Positions 1 to 5,474 of a stretch of 9,483 bases of DNA are shown here, piece by piece. The translations under genes were made by a program, and so were the position numbers. A model generated the notes under the pieces. It saw only the letters and a program-made list of their open reading frames with translations, searched no databases and was not told the origin of the DNA. Position 1 is the stretch's first letter. The number at the start of each line of letters is the position of its first letter. The DNA lies in the NCBI GenBank assembly GCA_943359555.1, contig CALRHW010000018.1, forward strand, positions 1 through 9,483, given 5' to 3'. The stretch is from Parcubacteria group bacterium. Its GTDB lineage: Bacteria > Patescibacteriota > Minisyncoccia > Phycocordibacterales > CALRHW01.

Positions 1-33
1 GCGAAAATCAAAAGAGCAAGGAACATTTTTCTT

Positions 34-122
34 TTTGGGGTTGCCGAGTGAAGCGAGGCGGTGGCGGGGCTTTCGTGGAGCGTACGATTTAATTCAGAGC
101 TCCCACGCGCTCCGCGCGTGCG
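34..122. other. GC-rich, hairpin-forming intergenic stretch
   Basis: This stretch is much richer in G+C than its surroundings and I see no credible reading frame in it. It contains a perfect hairpin at 104-120 (CACGCG, 5-nt loop, CGCGTG). A second, imperfect pairing joins CGTGGAGC (74-81) with GCTCCCACG (99-107) through one bulge, and GAGCTC at 97-102 is itself palindromic. The part at 37-70 (GGGG, then GCCGAG, GCGAGG and GGCGGGG) resembles in style the GC-rich loop of the inverted repeat at 4671-4785. It may be a structured terminator for a gene to the left of the window or a fragment of a repeated intergenic element. It has no T-tract directly after the stem, so the terminator reading is weak. 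Confidence 0.4.
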
Positions 123-135
123 ATTAGCTTTTGTT

Positions 136-163
136 TTGAAAATAGGTTCGGACTTGGTACAAT
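136..163 (+). promoter_or_regulatory. Candidate sigma-70-type promoter P1 upstream of the CAP-domain gene
   Basis: TTGAAA (136-141) and TACAAT (158-163) are separated by 16 bp, one mismatch from consensus in the -10 and close in the -35. Transcription would start near 170, giving a leader of about 50 nt before the ATG at 222. A second candidate lies just downstream at 185-213, so these may be tandem promoters. Confidence 0.5.
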
Positions 164-184
164 AAACACACCACAAACGAAACA

Positions 185-213
185 TTGTCAATTTTTTGAT
201 TTTATGGTATATT
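185..213 (+). promoter_or_regulatory. Candidate promoter P2 with extended -10, leaderless-type, for the CAP-domain gene
   Basis: TTGTCA (185-190), a 17-bp spacer and TATATT (208-213) form a good promoter. The TG at 205-206 makes an extended -10 (TGn-TATATT). Only 8 nt separate the -10 from the ATG at 222, so the transcript would begin at or within a few nt of that ATG. The upstream in-frame ATG at 204 overlaps the extended -10 itself and would not be transcribed from P2, which favours 222 as the start. Confidence 0.6.
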
Positions 214-221
214 TTTTGTGT

Positions 222-1199
222 ATGAAAAATAGGGTAGAAAGGATAAAAAACTATTTTATTCCATCTGAGGCAAACGATCACAAGCCTCATTTTTTGGGAC
301 GTAATGTGCTTATCTCTATAGCACTTTTTGCACTAGTTATTGAATTGGTATTTTTATCACCAGCTTCTTTTTTCTCTTTAAGAACAAATTTTCTTGCTTC
401 TGTTTTACCGGGGGTTCTTGTAGCACAAACCAATGAAAATCGTGTAGAAGGTAATTTAAAAGAACTTACTCAAAATCCAATTTTACAAAAAGCCGCACAG
501 CTGAAAGCCGATGATATGGCAGGAAAAAGATATTTTGCACACACAAGCCCTGACGGTAAGGAGCCGTGGTATTGGCTTTCACTCGCTGGATATTCCTACG
601 CATACGCTGGAGAAAATCTTGCAGTAAATTTTGTAGATTCTTCAGACGTAACAAAAGCTTGGATGAAATCTCCAGAACATCGTAAAAATATTGTAAATCA
701 GCACTACACTGAAATAGGTATTGCTGTTGCTTCTGGAATATATAAAGGAAAAAATACGCTTTTTGTAGTACAGTTTTTTGGTTCTCCAAGTGCGACGGGA
801 ATATCAAAAGATGTTTTGGCGCAAGCTAAGCCACAACCACAAACATCACCACAGCCTTCACAGCCACAAAAACCATCATCATCACAGCAACCGCAAACTC
901 AACCAAAACCGCTATCAAACAAAGAAAACGTCCTTGGTTCTGAAACACAAATGCAAGTTGTAGAATTGCTTACCGAGCCGAGAGTGGTCGCCAACTATGT
1001 TTTTATTGCAATAATATTATTTGTATTATGTGTCCTTATTTTAACTATATTTATAAAAATAAAAATTCAGCATCCGCCTATGATTATTGGTGCTTTGGTG
1101 GTTATTATACTTGTTGTCGGATTAATACATTTAAATACTTATTTTAGTAACAGAGTAGAAATCCCGCATAACTCTGCGAGTGTTATCAAGGCTTTTTAA
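222..1199 (+). CDS. Membrane-anchored CAP/SCP-domain (YkwD-like) protein
   Basis: This 325-residue protein has a short basic N-terminus, a membrane segment at about 28-46, and a CAP (CRISP/antigen 5/PR-1) domain at about 70-195. A Pro/Gln/Ser-rich linker (about 203-231) follows, then two more hydrophobic segments (about 258-282 and 287-306). CAP landmarks are visible: HTSPDGK with H107, AGENLA with E131, SPEHRKNI with H153 and TEIGIAV with E164, matching the His/Glu residues that line the family's cavity. The domain is probably outside the cytoplasm. Bacterial CAP proteins of the YkwD type are found in cell envelopes and their activity is poorly defined, so no reaction is assigned. An in-frame ATG at 204 exists, but it lies inside the P2 promoter, so 222 is preferred. 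The gene converges on the trxB-like gene with a 27-bp gap. The linker is built from CCACAR-like DNA repeats and could vary in length between strains. Confidence 0.85.
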   Translation: MKNRVERIKNYFIPSEANDHKPHFLGRNVLISIALFALVIELVFLSPASFFSLRTNFLASVLPGVLVAQTNENRVEGNLKELTQNPILQKAAQLKADDMAGKRYFAHTSPDGKEPWYWLSLAGYSYAYAGENLAVNFVDSSDVTKAWMKSPEHRKNIVNQHYTEIGIAVASGIYKGKNTLFVVQFFGSPSATGISKDVLAQAKPQPQTSPQPSQPQKPSSSQQPQTQPKPLSNKENVLGSETQMQVVELLTEPRVVANYVFIAIILFVLCVLILTIFIKIKIQHPPMIIGALVVIILVVGLIHLNTYFSNRVEIPHNSASVIKAF

Positions 1200-1226
1200 T
1201 TCAATGTCCGAAGCTGAAGCCAAAAA

Positions 1227-2144
1227 CTAAACGTGCAAATATAGATAAATATCTTCTAGGGCTTTTACCGCATCGCCAGCAGCGATGTTGTTTTGATGAT
1301 AAAGACCGTCTGTGCAATCTCCAGCCGCCCAGACTCCCGCGACGCTTGCGCGTTGTGTTTTAGGGTCAACAACTATTTGATTGTATTCATTTACTGCGAC
1401 AAGTTCTTTTGCAAAACCTGTAGATGGGATAAGTCCTATTTCTACAAATATTCCAGCCACCGCAAGCTCGTGGATTTCTTTTGTCACTGCATCTTCATAA
1501 ACAATTGCATTTACAAACTTTTCACCCTTTACTTCACGAGGAACAGCATTCATTATTGCACGCATATTTGGATGCGCGAGAACTTTTTCTACAGTTACTG
1601 GATCTGCTTTGAGTGTGGCGCTCCTGTTTAAAAGAGTAACACTTTTTGAGTACGCAAGTAGCTGGGCCGCTGTCTCAAAACTCGCATTTCCACCACCGAC
1701 AACAACAACATCTTTTCCATCAAAAAGTGGTCCATCACATGACGCACAATACGTCAGTCCTTTGTTGTCATATTTTTCTGCACCGGGAACTTCTAATTTT
1801 CTTCGCGTACTTCCTGATGCTATGAGAACTGTTTTTGTGTCATAAGTATTTTTATCTGTGGTCACTTTAAAATATTCGCCTTCGCGTGCAACATTTTTTA
1901 CCCATTCTCCTTCACGAAGGGTTACAACATTTTCAGCATAAGCTAGAAGATGTTTTTTCAGGTCTTCCGCGAGCTGTTGACCTTGTATAGAAACTGTACC
2001 TATCCAGTTTTGAATATTTTCTGATACGACACTTTGGTTATTAAAATCAGCAGTAATAAAGACAGTTTTAAGTCTTTTTCGTGATGCGTATACACCAGCA
2101 GCAACACCAGCTGGACCTCCACCTATGATTACCAAATCGTACAT
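1227..2144 (-). CDS. trxB: Thioredoxin reductase-family flavoprotein, AhpF-like
   Basis: This 305-residue FAD/NAD(P)-dependent disulfide reductase has the length of low-molecular-weight thioredoxin reductases. The N-terminal FAD site is IIGGGPAG (6-13). The redox-active pair is C133/C136 in TYCASCDGPLF. The nucleotide-binding loop is GGGNAS (150-155) and the C-terminal FAD contact is AAGDC (273-277). The His-Arg-Arg 2'-phosphate-binding motif typical of NADPH-using TrxB is absent: the equivalent place reads LLNRSATLKAD (171-181). This strip, CDGPLF, AGIFVEIGL and AAGDCT resemble the C-terminal module of the peroxiredoxin reductase AhpF. The AhpF N-terminal thioredoxin-fold domain is missing. 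The likely role is electron transfer from NAD(P)H to a thioredoxin, glutaredoxin-like protein or peroxiredoxin, with NADH plausible as donor. The ATG lies 18 nt after the ftsZ stop, so it is probably co-transcribed with ftsZ. Its stop is TAG, the only non-TAA stop in the window. Confidence 0.9.
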   Translation of the reverse strand: MYDLVIIGGGPAGVAAGVYASRKRLKTVFITADFNNQSVVSENIQNWIGTVSIQGQQLAEDLKKHLLAYAENVVTLREGEWVKNVAREGEYFKVTTDKNTYDTKTVLIASGSTRRKLEVPGAEKYDNKGLTYCASCDGPLFDGKDVVVVGGGNASFETAAQLLAYSKSVTLLNRSATLKADPVTVEKVLAHPNMRAIMNAVPREVKGEKFVNAIVYEDAVTKEIHELAVAGIFVEIGLIPSTGFAKELVAVNEYNQIVVDPKTQRASVAGVWAAGDCTDGLYHQNNIAAGDAVKALEDIYLYLHV

Positions 2145-2162
2145 TTTATTTTTATCGCCTAT

Positions 2163-3302
2163 TTATTTTAGTTTTGAACGTCTTAGAAAAGCTGGCACCG
2201 CACCCCAATCGTCATCTTCATCGCCTACCACTTTTGCTTTTTCTTCTGTCACGATTTTTGCTGCAGGTGCAGTAAAAGTTTTACCTTTTACCGGGGCTAC
2301 TTCTTCTTTTTCTTCTGTCTGAAATAGGGAAGATTTTTTATTAGCTGTTTCTGGAAAACCAGAAGCGATAACAGTAATTTTTATTTCGTTTTTCTTTAGT
2401 TTGTCGTCGTGCACAGTTCCAAAAATAATACGCGCATTTGGATCTGCAGACTCTGTAATAATTTTTGCCGCGTCTTGAATTTCAAACATAGTGAGATCGT
2501 CGCCACCAGCGATAGAAAAGAGAACGCCTTTTGCTCCGTGCATAGATATTTCTAGAAGCGGGGAATTGATAGCCATTTTTGCTGCTTCTTCTGCACGTCT
2601 TTCACCTGTCGCTGTGCCTATTCCCATAAGGGCTGGACCAGCATTTTCCATGATTGCTTTAATATCGGCAAAGTCTATATTGATTATTCCAGGTGTTGTA
2701 ATAAGGTCAGAAATGCCCTCTACAGCTTGTTTTAGCACGTCATCACATATTGAGAAAGCATTTTTTGCAGTAGTCGTTTTGTCTACACTATTGAGCAAGC
2801 GGTCGTTTGGAATGACGATAATAGCATCTACTGATTTTTTCAGCTCTTCTAAACCTTGCTCTGCGAGTCGCATTCTTTGTTGACCTTCAAAAAAGAAAGG
2901 CTTTGTCGCCACGCCCACAGTGAGTGCACCGAGTTCTTTTGCTATTTGAGCGATGCGTGGTGCTGCTCCAGTAAAAGTACCTCCTCCCATTCCACCTGCA
3001 ATGAAAACCATATCAGCACCTTTGAGTGCTTCTTGAATTTCTTCCTGAGTTTCTTCTACTGCACGTCGCCCGAGTTCTGGATTCATTCCTGTGCCAAGCC
3101 CGCGAGTAAGATTTTTTCCAATATGAATTTTCTTTTTTGCAAGAGTGCTGTGTAAATCCTGTGCGTCAGTATTCACAGCAATAAATTCAACACCTTTTAC
3201 TTTGGTGTTTATCATGTGATTGATTGCGTTTTTTCCAGACCCTCCTACTCCAAGGACTTTAATTCTAGCAAATGCTTCTACTTCCGGTTTGATTTGTGGC
3301 AT
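2163..3302 (-). CDS. ftsZ: Cell division protein FtsZ
   Basis: FtsZ is the tubulin-like GTPase that polymerises into the division ring on the inner face of the membrane. The 379 residues contain the expected landmarks in order: the nucleotide loop GVGGSGKNAINHM (18-30), NTDAQD (44-49), GLGTGMNPELG (68-78), the T4 tubulin signature at 106-112, and VIPNDRLL (163-170). The T7 loop NIDFADIK (208-215) has both acidic catalytic residues, D210 and D213. A variable acidic linker (about 318-363) leads to a C-terminal peptide ending WGAVPAFLRRSKLK, the conserved tail that binds FtsA. The length is normal for the family. The T4 signature reads GGGTFTG instead of the usual GGGTGTG, placing Phe at residue 110. 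ftsA lies 94 nt upstream, and the trxB-like gene follows after 18 nt. No Shine-Dalgarno precedes the ATG. Confidence 0.97.
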   Translation of the reverse strand: MPQIKPEVEAFARIKVLGVGGSGKNAINHMINTKVKGVEFIAVNTDAQDLHSTLAKKKIHIGKNLTRGLGTGMNPELGRRAVEETQEEIQEALKGADMVFIAGGMGGGTFTGAAPRIAQIAKELGALTVGVATKPFFFEGQQRMRLAEQGLEELKKSVDAIIVIPNDRLLNSVDKTTTAKNAFSICDDVLKQAVEGISDLITTPGIINIDFADIKAIMENAGPALMGIGTATGERRAEEAAKMAINSPLLEISMHGAKGVLFSIAGGDDLTMFEIQDAAKIITESADPNARIIFGTVHDDKLKKNEIKITVIASGFPETANKKSSLFQTEEKEEVAPVKGKTFTAPAAKIVTEEKAKVVGDEDDDWGAVPAFLRRSKLK

Positions 3303-3322
3303 AAATATAATTTGTTTTTACC

Positions 3323-3331
3323 ATCATAACA
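3323..3331 (-). promoter_or_regulatory. Extended -10 candidate upstream of ftsZ
   Basis: On the minus strand the ftsA-ftsZ gap carries TGTTATGAT, an extended -10 (TGn plus TATGAT, five of six matches). No good -35 box sits at 16-18 bp. The -10 ends 20 nt before the ftsZ ATG, so an mRNA from it would have a leader of about 13 nt with no Shine-Dalgarno. The rest of the 94-nt gap is AT-rich and includes a pure A/T inverted repeat (3381-3397) just after the ftsA stop. ftsZ may therefore have its own promoter in addition to read-through from ftsA. Confidence 0.35.
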
Positions 3332-3396
3332 GATAGATAAAAAAAGAAAACATATTGACAATGTTGTGTTTAACTGCTCTATTTTTTAATAAAAAA

Positions 3397-4590
3397 TTAA
3401 GGAAGGAACTGTGTAATGAACGCTCTTATCTTTCGCCAAATCTTTTTCCAAAACATACCAAGACCAAGTGTACCTGTGTCTTCCACTGTAAGTCCAAAAA
3501 CACAAAGTCCAAATGCTACAGACCACGACGAATCTTTTATGTTTGATTTTCCGTCTTCACCTAAATAAATAGAAGCAATGCGAGATGGTAAACGAAGAGC
3601 GTGACGAGCAAGCTCATCTATACTACCCATTCCACCTCCAAGACTAAGTCCTCCGCCAGTAATCACGATACCAGCAGGAAGAAGTCCGTCACGTCCGATC
3701 TTTTTTAGATGTGCTTCAATAAGTTCAAAAATATCTTGAAGTCGTGCAGTAATTATTTCTTCAAGTTTTTTGCGCGGGTATGTTGTTGTGGTCACAGCGC
3801 CGAGCTTGATATGTTCTGCTTCGTCTAGCGCCACTTTTAGTCCGAGCGCAATGTCGTTTGTGATGTCGGTAGAACCCGTTGGAAATACTTCAAGAGAAAC
3901 AGGAAGATTATTTTCATATACCACAATAGAAACTGTTTCTGCTCCAATGTTTGCAAGCACACACCCAGCCACTTTTTGTGTTTTGTTTAGGGTTACTAAA
4001 CCTGCAGCAAAAGGGGAAGGCCACACATCTATTACTTCTACTCCCGCTTCTTCTATGGCTTGTATCAGATCATTTAAATGTTGTTCTAAGCATGTAACGC
4101 AGAGTGCTTTTAATTCAAGCTTCGTGCCTTTCATACCGAGAGGTCGGCCGAGAACTATTTTTCCGTCAAGCTTGTATTGTACTGGCACCACAATAATCAT
4201 TTTCCTATTTAAAATAAGTGATGGCGGAATTTCTTTTTCGCAACTTTCTAAAACTTTTGCAAGATCAAGCTCTGTTATTTCGCTGTCGGCACGAGATATG
4301 ACGACGTTGCCGATAGAAGTGATTCCAGAAAGTCCTATTCCTCCAACAGATAAAAATGCTCGCCGGATTTTTTGTCCAGAAGTTTTTTCTGCTTGAGCTA
4401 TTGCTTGGCGAATACTTTTTACAACATCAGTGCCGTTTATAATGTATCCGTGACGTAAACCACGAGATTCAGAAATACCCGCACCGATTATTTTTGGTTC
4501 ATCACCATTTATACCTTTTATCTGCTCTGCAACAGCCACCTTTACTTGGTAGGTTCCAATATCTATTCCAACTGCGATGTTGCGGGTCAT
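3397..4590 (-). CDS. ftsA: Cell division protein FtsA
   Basis: FtsA is the actin-fold protein that binds the FtsZ tail and tethers the ring to the membrane. The 397-residue protein begins with the phosphate-1 motif GIDIGTYQVKVAV (8-20). The region at about 85-165 should hold the FtsA-specific 1C (SHS2) subdomain. The adenosine motif GIVITGGGLSLGG lies at 307-319. The C-terminus is separated by a short linker and ends in an amphipathic stretch (about 380-397: FWKKIWRKIRAFITQFLP), the expected membrane-targeting helix. The phosphate-2 motif, normally Asp-Ile-Gly-Gly-Gly-Thr, reads NIGAET (214-219), so the usual Asp is Asn and two glycines are replaced. The gene is followed by ftsZ, the classical order, but without the ftsQ or mur genes that often precede it. 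The ATG is 8 nt from an extended -10, so the transcript may be leaderless. Confidence 0.95.
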   Translation of the reverse strand: MTRNIAVGIDIGTYQVKVAVAEQIKGINGDEPKIIGAGISESRGLRHGYIINGTDVVKSIRQAIAQAEKTSGQKIRRAFLSVGGIGLSGITSIGNVVISRADSEITELDLAKVLESCEKEIPPSLILNRKMIIVVPVQYKLDGKIVLGRPLGMKGTKLELKALCVTCLEQHLNDLIQAIEEAGVEVIDVWPSPFAAGLVTLNKTQKVAGCVLANIGAETVSIVVYENNLPVSLEVFPTGSTDITNDIALGLKVALDEAEHIKLGAVTTTTYPRKKLEEIITARLQDIFELIEAHLKKIGRDGLLPAGIVITGGGLSLGGGMGSIDELARHALRLPSRIASIYLGEDGKSNIKDSSWSVAFGLCVFGLTVEDTGTLGLGMFWKKIWRKIRAFITQFLP

Positions 4591-4598
4591 ATGGGGAA

Positions 4599-4607
4599 AT
4601 TATAACA
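4599..4607 (-). promoter_or_regulatory. Extended -10 of the ftsA promoter, leaderless-type
   Basis: On the minus strand TGTTATAAT is a perfect extended -10 (TGn plus consensus TATAAT). It ends 8 nt before the ftsA ATG at 4590, so the start site would fall on or next to the ATG. A second TATAAT lies 12 nt further upstream (4616-4611). I see no clear -35 at 16-18 bp, which extended -10 promoters can tolerate. Confidence 0.6.
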
Positions 4608-4670
4608 TAAATTATAAAGGCAAAACCACAAAAAATGACCTTTGAACTGTGCACATAAAAGATAATAACC

Positions 4671-4785
4671 CAGCAAAACAAAAACATCCTTAAAAAGGGT
4701 ACGGATTTTTTAAGCTTAAAAAATCCTGAAACGCTCGGCTCGACAGCCTCGCGACCCCCTTTTTAAGGATGTTTTTGTTTTGCTG
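4671..4785. repeat. 115-bp nested inverted repeat, MITE-like element or bidirectional terminator
   Basis: Two perfectly complementary 29-nt arms (4671-4699 and 4757-4785) flank a 57-nt centre. The arms run from CAGCAAAAC to AAAAAGGG and back from CCCTTTTT to GTTTTGCTG. The centre holds a second, perfect 24-bp palindrome at 4703-4726 centred on AAGCTT (GGATTTTTT on one side, AAAAAATCC on the other). Next to it is a short GC-rich part (about 4731-4756) that can fold as GGCT-CGAC-AGCC. Read from either strand, the second arm is CCCTTTTT followed by a T-rich run, so it could end transcription of ybeY and act in both directions. It sits between the ybeY stop and the ftsA promoter. No target-site duplication is evident in the flanks. 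The perfect arms suggest recent insertion or strong selection on the structure. Confidence 0.85.
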
Positions 4786-4803
4786 AGCGTATTGTCTTTC
4801 TAT

Positions 4804-5178
4804 TTAAATCTTAAAAGTTTTACGGATTTTTGCTTCAGCTTTTTCCATTGCGTCACCGTGATCAAAACCTTTTAAATGGCAGAGTCCGTGTATAAATAAA
4901 AAGCCAATATAATTTTGATATGTTCTGTCGTGTGCGACAGCTTTTGTTTTTGCTGAGTCGGGGTTTATAACAATTTCACCCTCTGTTTTTTCTAAAGAAA
5001 AGCTCAAGATATCGGTCGGCGAGTTTTTCCCGCGATGTTTTTTGTTGAGTTTTTGAGAAGTTTTTTTTGAAACAAAAACCAGACTGAGATTATATTTTTT
5101 CCCGAGAACCGCGTCCTTCATTTGCTTAAAAGGCAAGCGTGGAAGCTTGCCTTTTGTCTTGTTTACGATTGAAACCAT
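4804..5178 (-). CDS. ybeY: Endoribonuclease YbeY (16S rRNA maturation)
   Basis: YbeY is a zinc-dependent single-strand endoribonuclease involved in 16S rRNA 3'-end maturation and ribosome quality control. The protein has 124 residues, shorter than the roughly 150 of many homologues, with the shortening mostly at the N-terminus. The metal-binding signature HGLCHLKGFDH (97-107) supplies H97, H101 and H107. The upstream signature KKHRGKNSPTDILSFSL (46-62) is also typical. The ATG follows the rpsU stop after 11 nt, so the two genes are very likely co-transcribed. The GGAGG-like bases within the rpsU end are about 20 nt from the ATG, too far to act as a normal ribosome binding site. A strong hairpin falls within codons 8-17. 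The 115-bp inverted repeat begins 18 bp after the stop. Confidence 0.93.
   Translation of the reverse strand: MVSIVNKTKGKLPRLPFKQMKDAVLGKKYNLSLVFVSKKTSQKLNKKHRGKNSPTDILSFSLEKTEGEIVINPDSAKTKAVAHDRTYQNYIGFLFIHGLCHLKGFDHGDAMEKAEAKIRKTFKI
5128..5155 (-). terminator. Terminator-like hairpin early in ybeY, possible attenuator after rpsU
   Basis: Two perfect 11-nt arms (5155-5145 and 5138-5128 on the minus strand) surround a 6-nt loop. In the transcript this is AAAAGGCAAGC, loop, GCTTGCCTTTT: a GC-containing 7-bp core stem followed at once by four Ts. It begins 34 nt after the rpsU stop, where an intrinsic terminator of rpsU would be expected, but it lies inside the ybeY coding region (codons 8-17). 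The T-run is short, so partial termination is more likely than full. Confidence 0.45.
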
Positions 5179-5189
5179 TTTTTATTTTC

Positions 5190-5435
5190 TTATTTTCGTC
5201 CTCCCACTTTTTCCACCATTTTTCCCATTTTGATAAGCTCAGTGATTTTTTCTTTATTCTGAATAGATTTTAGAGCACGTTTCTTTTTTACGTATTTTGA
5301 AGGCTGTCTTTCTGTGTATCTTATAGAACGTACACGAGGAAGAATCCCAGACCCTTGGACACGACGTGTAAACCGCTTTATTAAGTTTATAGCGTTTTCG
5401 TTAGCATTTTTTTCTACTTCTATATTTACTGCCAT
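5190..5435 (-). CDS. rpsU: Small ribosomal subunit protein bS21
   Basis: This is an 81-residue, strongly basic protein of the S21 family, which sits near the 3' end of 16S rRNA on the small subunit and is involved in mRNA engagement. The family pattern is visible: an N-terminal VEKNANENAINLIKRF (about 7-22), RRVQGSGILPRVRSIRY (about 24-40), then a Lys/Arg-rich tail (KYVKKKRALK). The length is within the usual range, with a few extra residues at the C-terminus. It has its own good promoter, with the -10 ending 10 nt before the ATG, and ybeY follows after 11 nt. The pair makes sense, since both proteins act at the 16S 3' end. Confidence 0.93.
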   Translation of the reverse strand: MAVNIEVEKNANENAINLIKRFTRRVQGSGILPRVRSIRYTERQPSKYVKKKRALKSIQNKEKITELIKMGKMVEKVGGRK

Positions 5436-5445
5436 AGTGGAGAAG

Positions 5446-5474
5446 ATAATAGCATGTTACTTCAACTTCTGCAA
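5446..5474 (-). promoter_or_regulatory. rpsU promoter with extended -10, near-leaderless
   Basis: On the minus strand TTGCAG (5474-5469), a 17-bp spacer and TATTAT (5451-5446) form a strong candidate. The preceding TGC gives an extended -10 (TGn-TATTAT). The -35 lies inside the last codons of the HisRS-like gene. The -10 ends 10 nt before the rpsU ATG, leaving a leader of only about 0-4 nt. Confidence 0.6.

Noticed and set aside
778..963. Plus-strand 61-codon frame with a very His-rich product
   Set aside because: It is the out-of-frame reading of the CCACAR-repeat linker of the CAP-domain gene. The His runs are a by-product of that repeat and there is no independent start signal.
1190..1221. 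Possible bidirectional terminator between the CAP gene and trxB (GGCTT at 1190-1194 with AAGCC at 1217-1221)
   Set aside because: The stem is only 5 bp with a 22-nt loop and no T-run follows the second arm on either strand.
1609..1845. Antisense frames opposite trxB, ftsZ, ftsA and the HisRS-like gene (for example 1609-1845, 2491-2883, 3770-4396, 6031-6351)
   Set aside because: They lie fully inside well-supported conserved genes on the other strand and encode low-complexity Ser/Phe/Cys-rich products without family motifs.
3381..3397. Inverted repeat after ftsA (ATTTTTT, 3-nt loop, AAAAAAT)
   Set aside because: It consists only of A and T, so the stem is weak and expected by chance in such AT-rich spacers.
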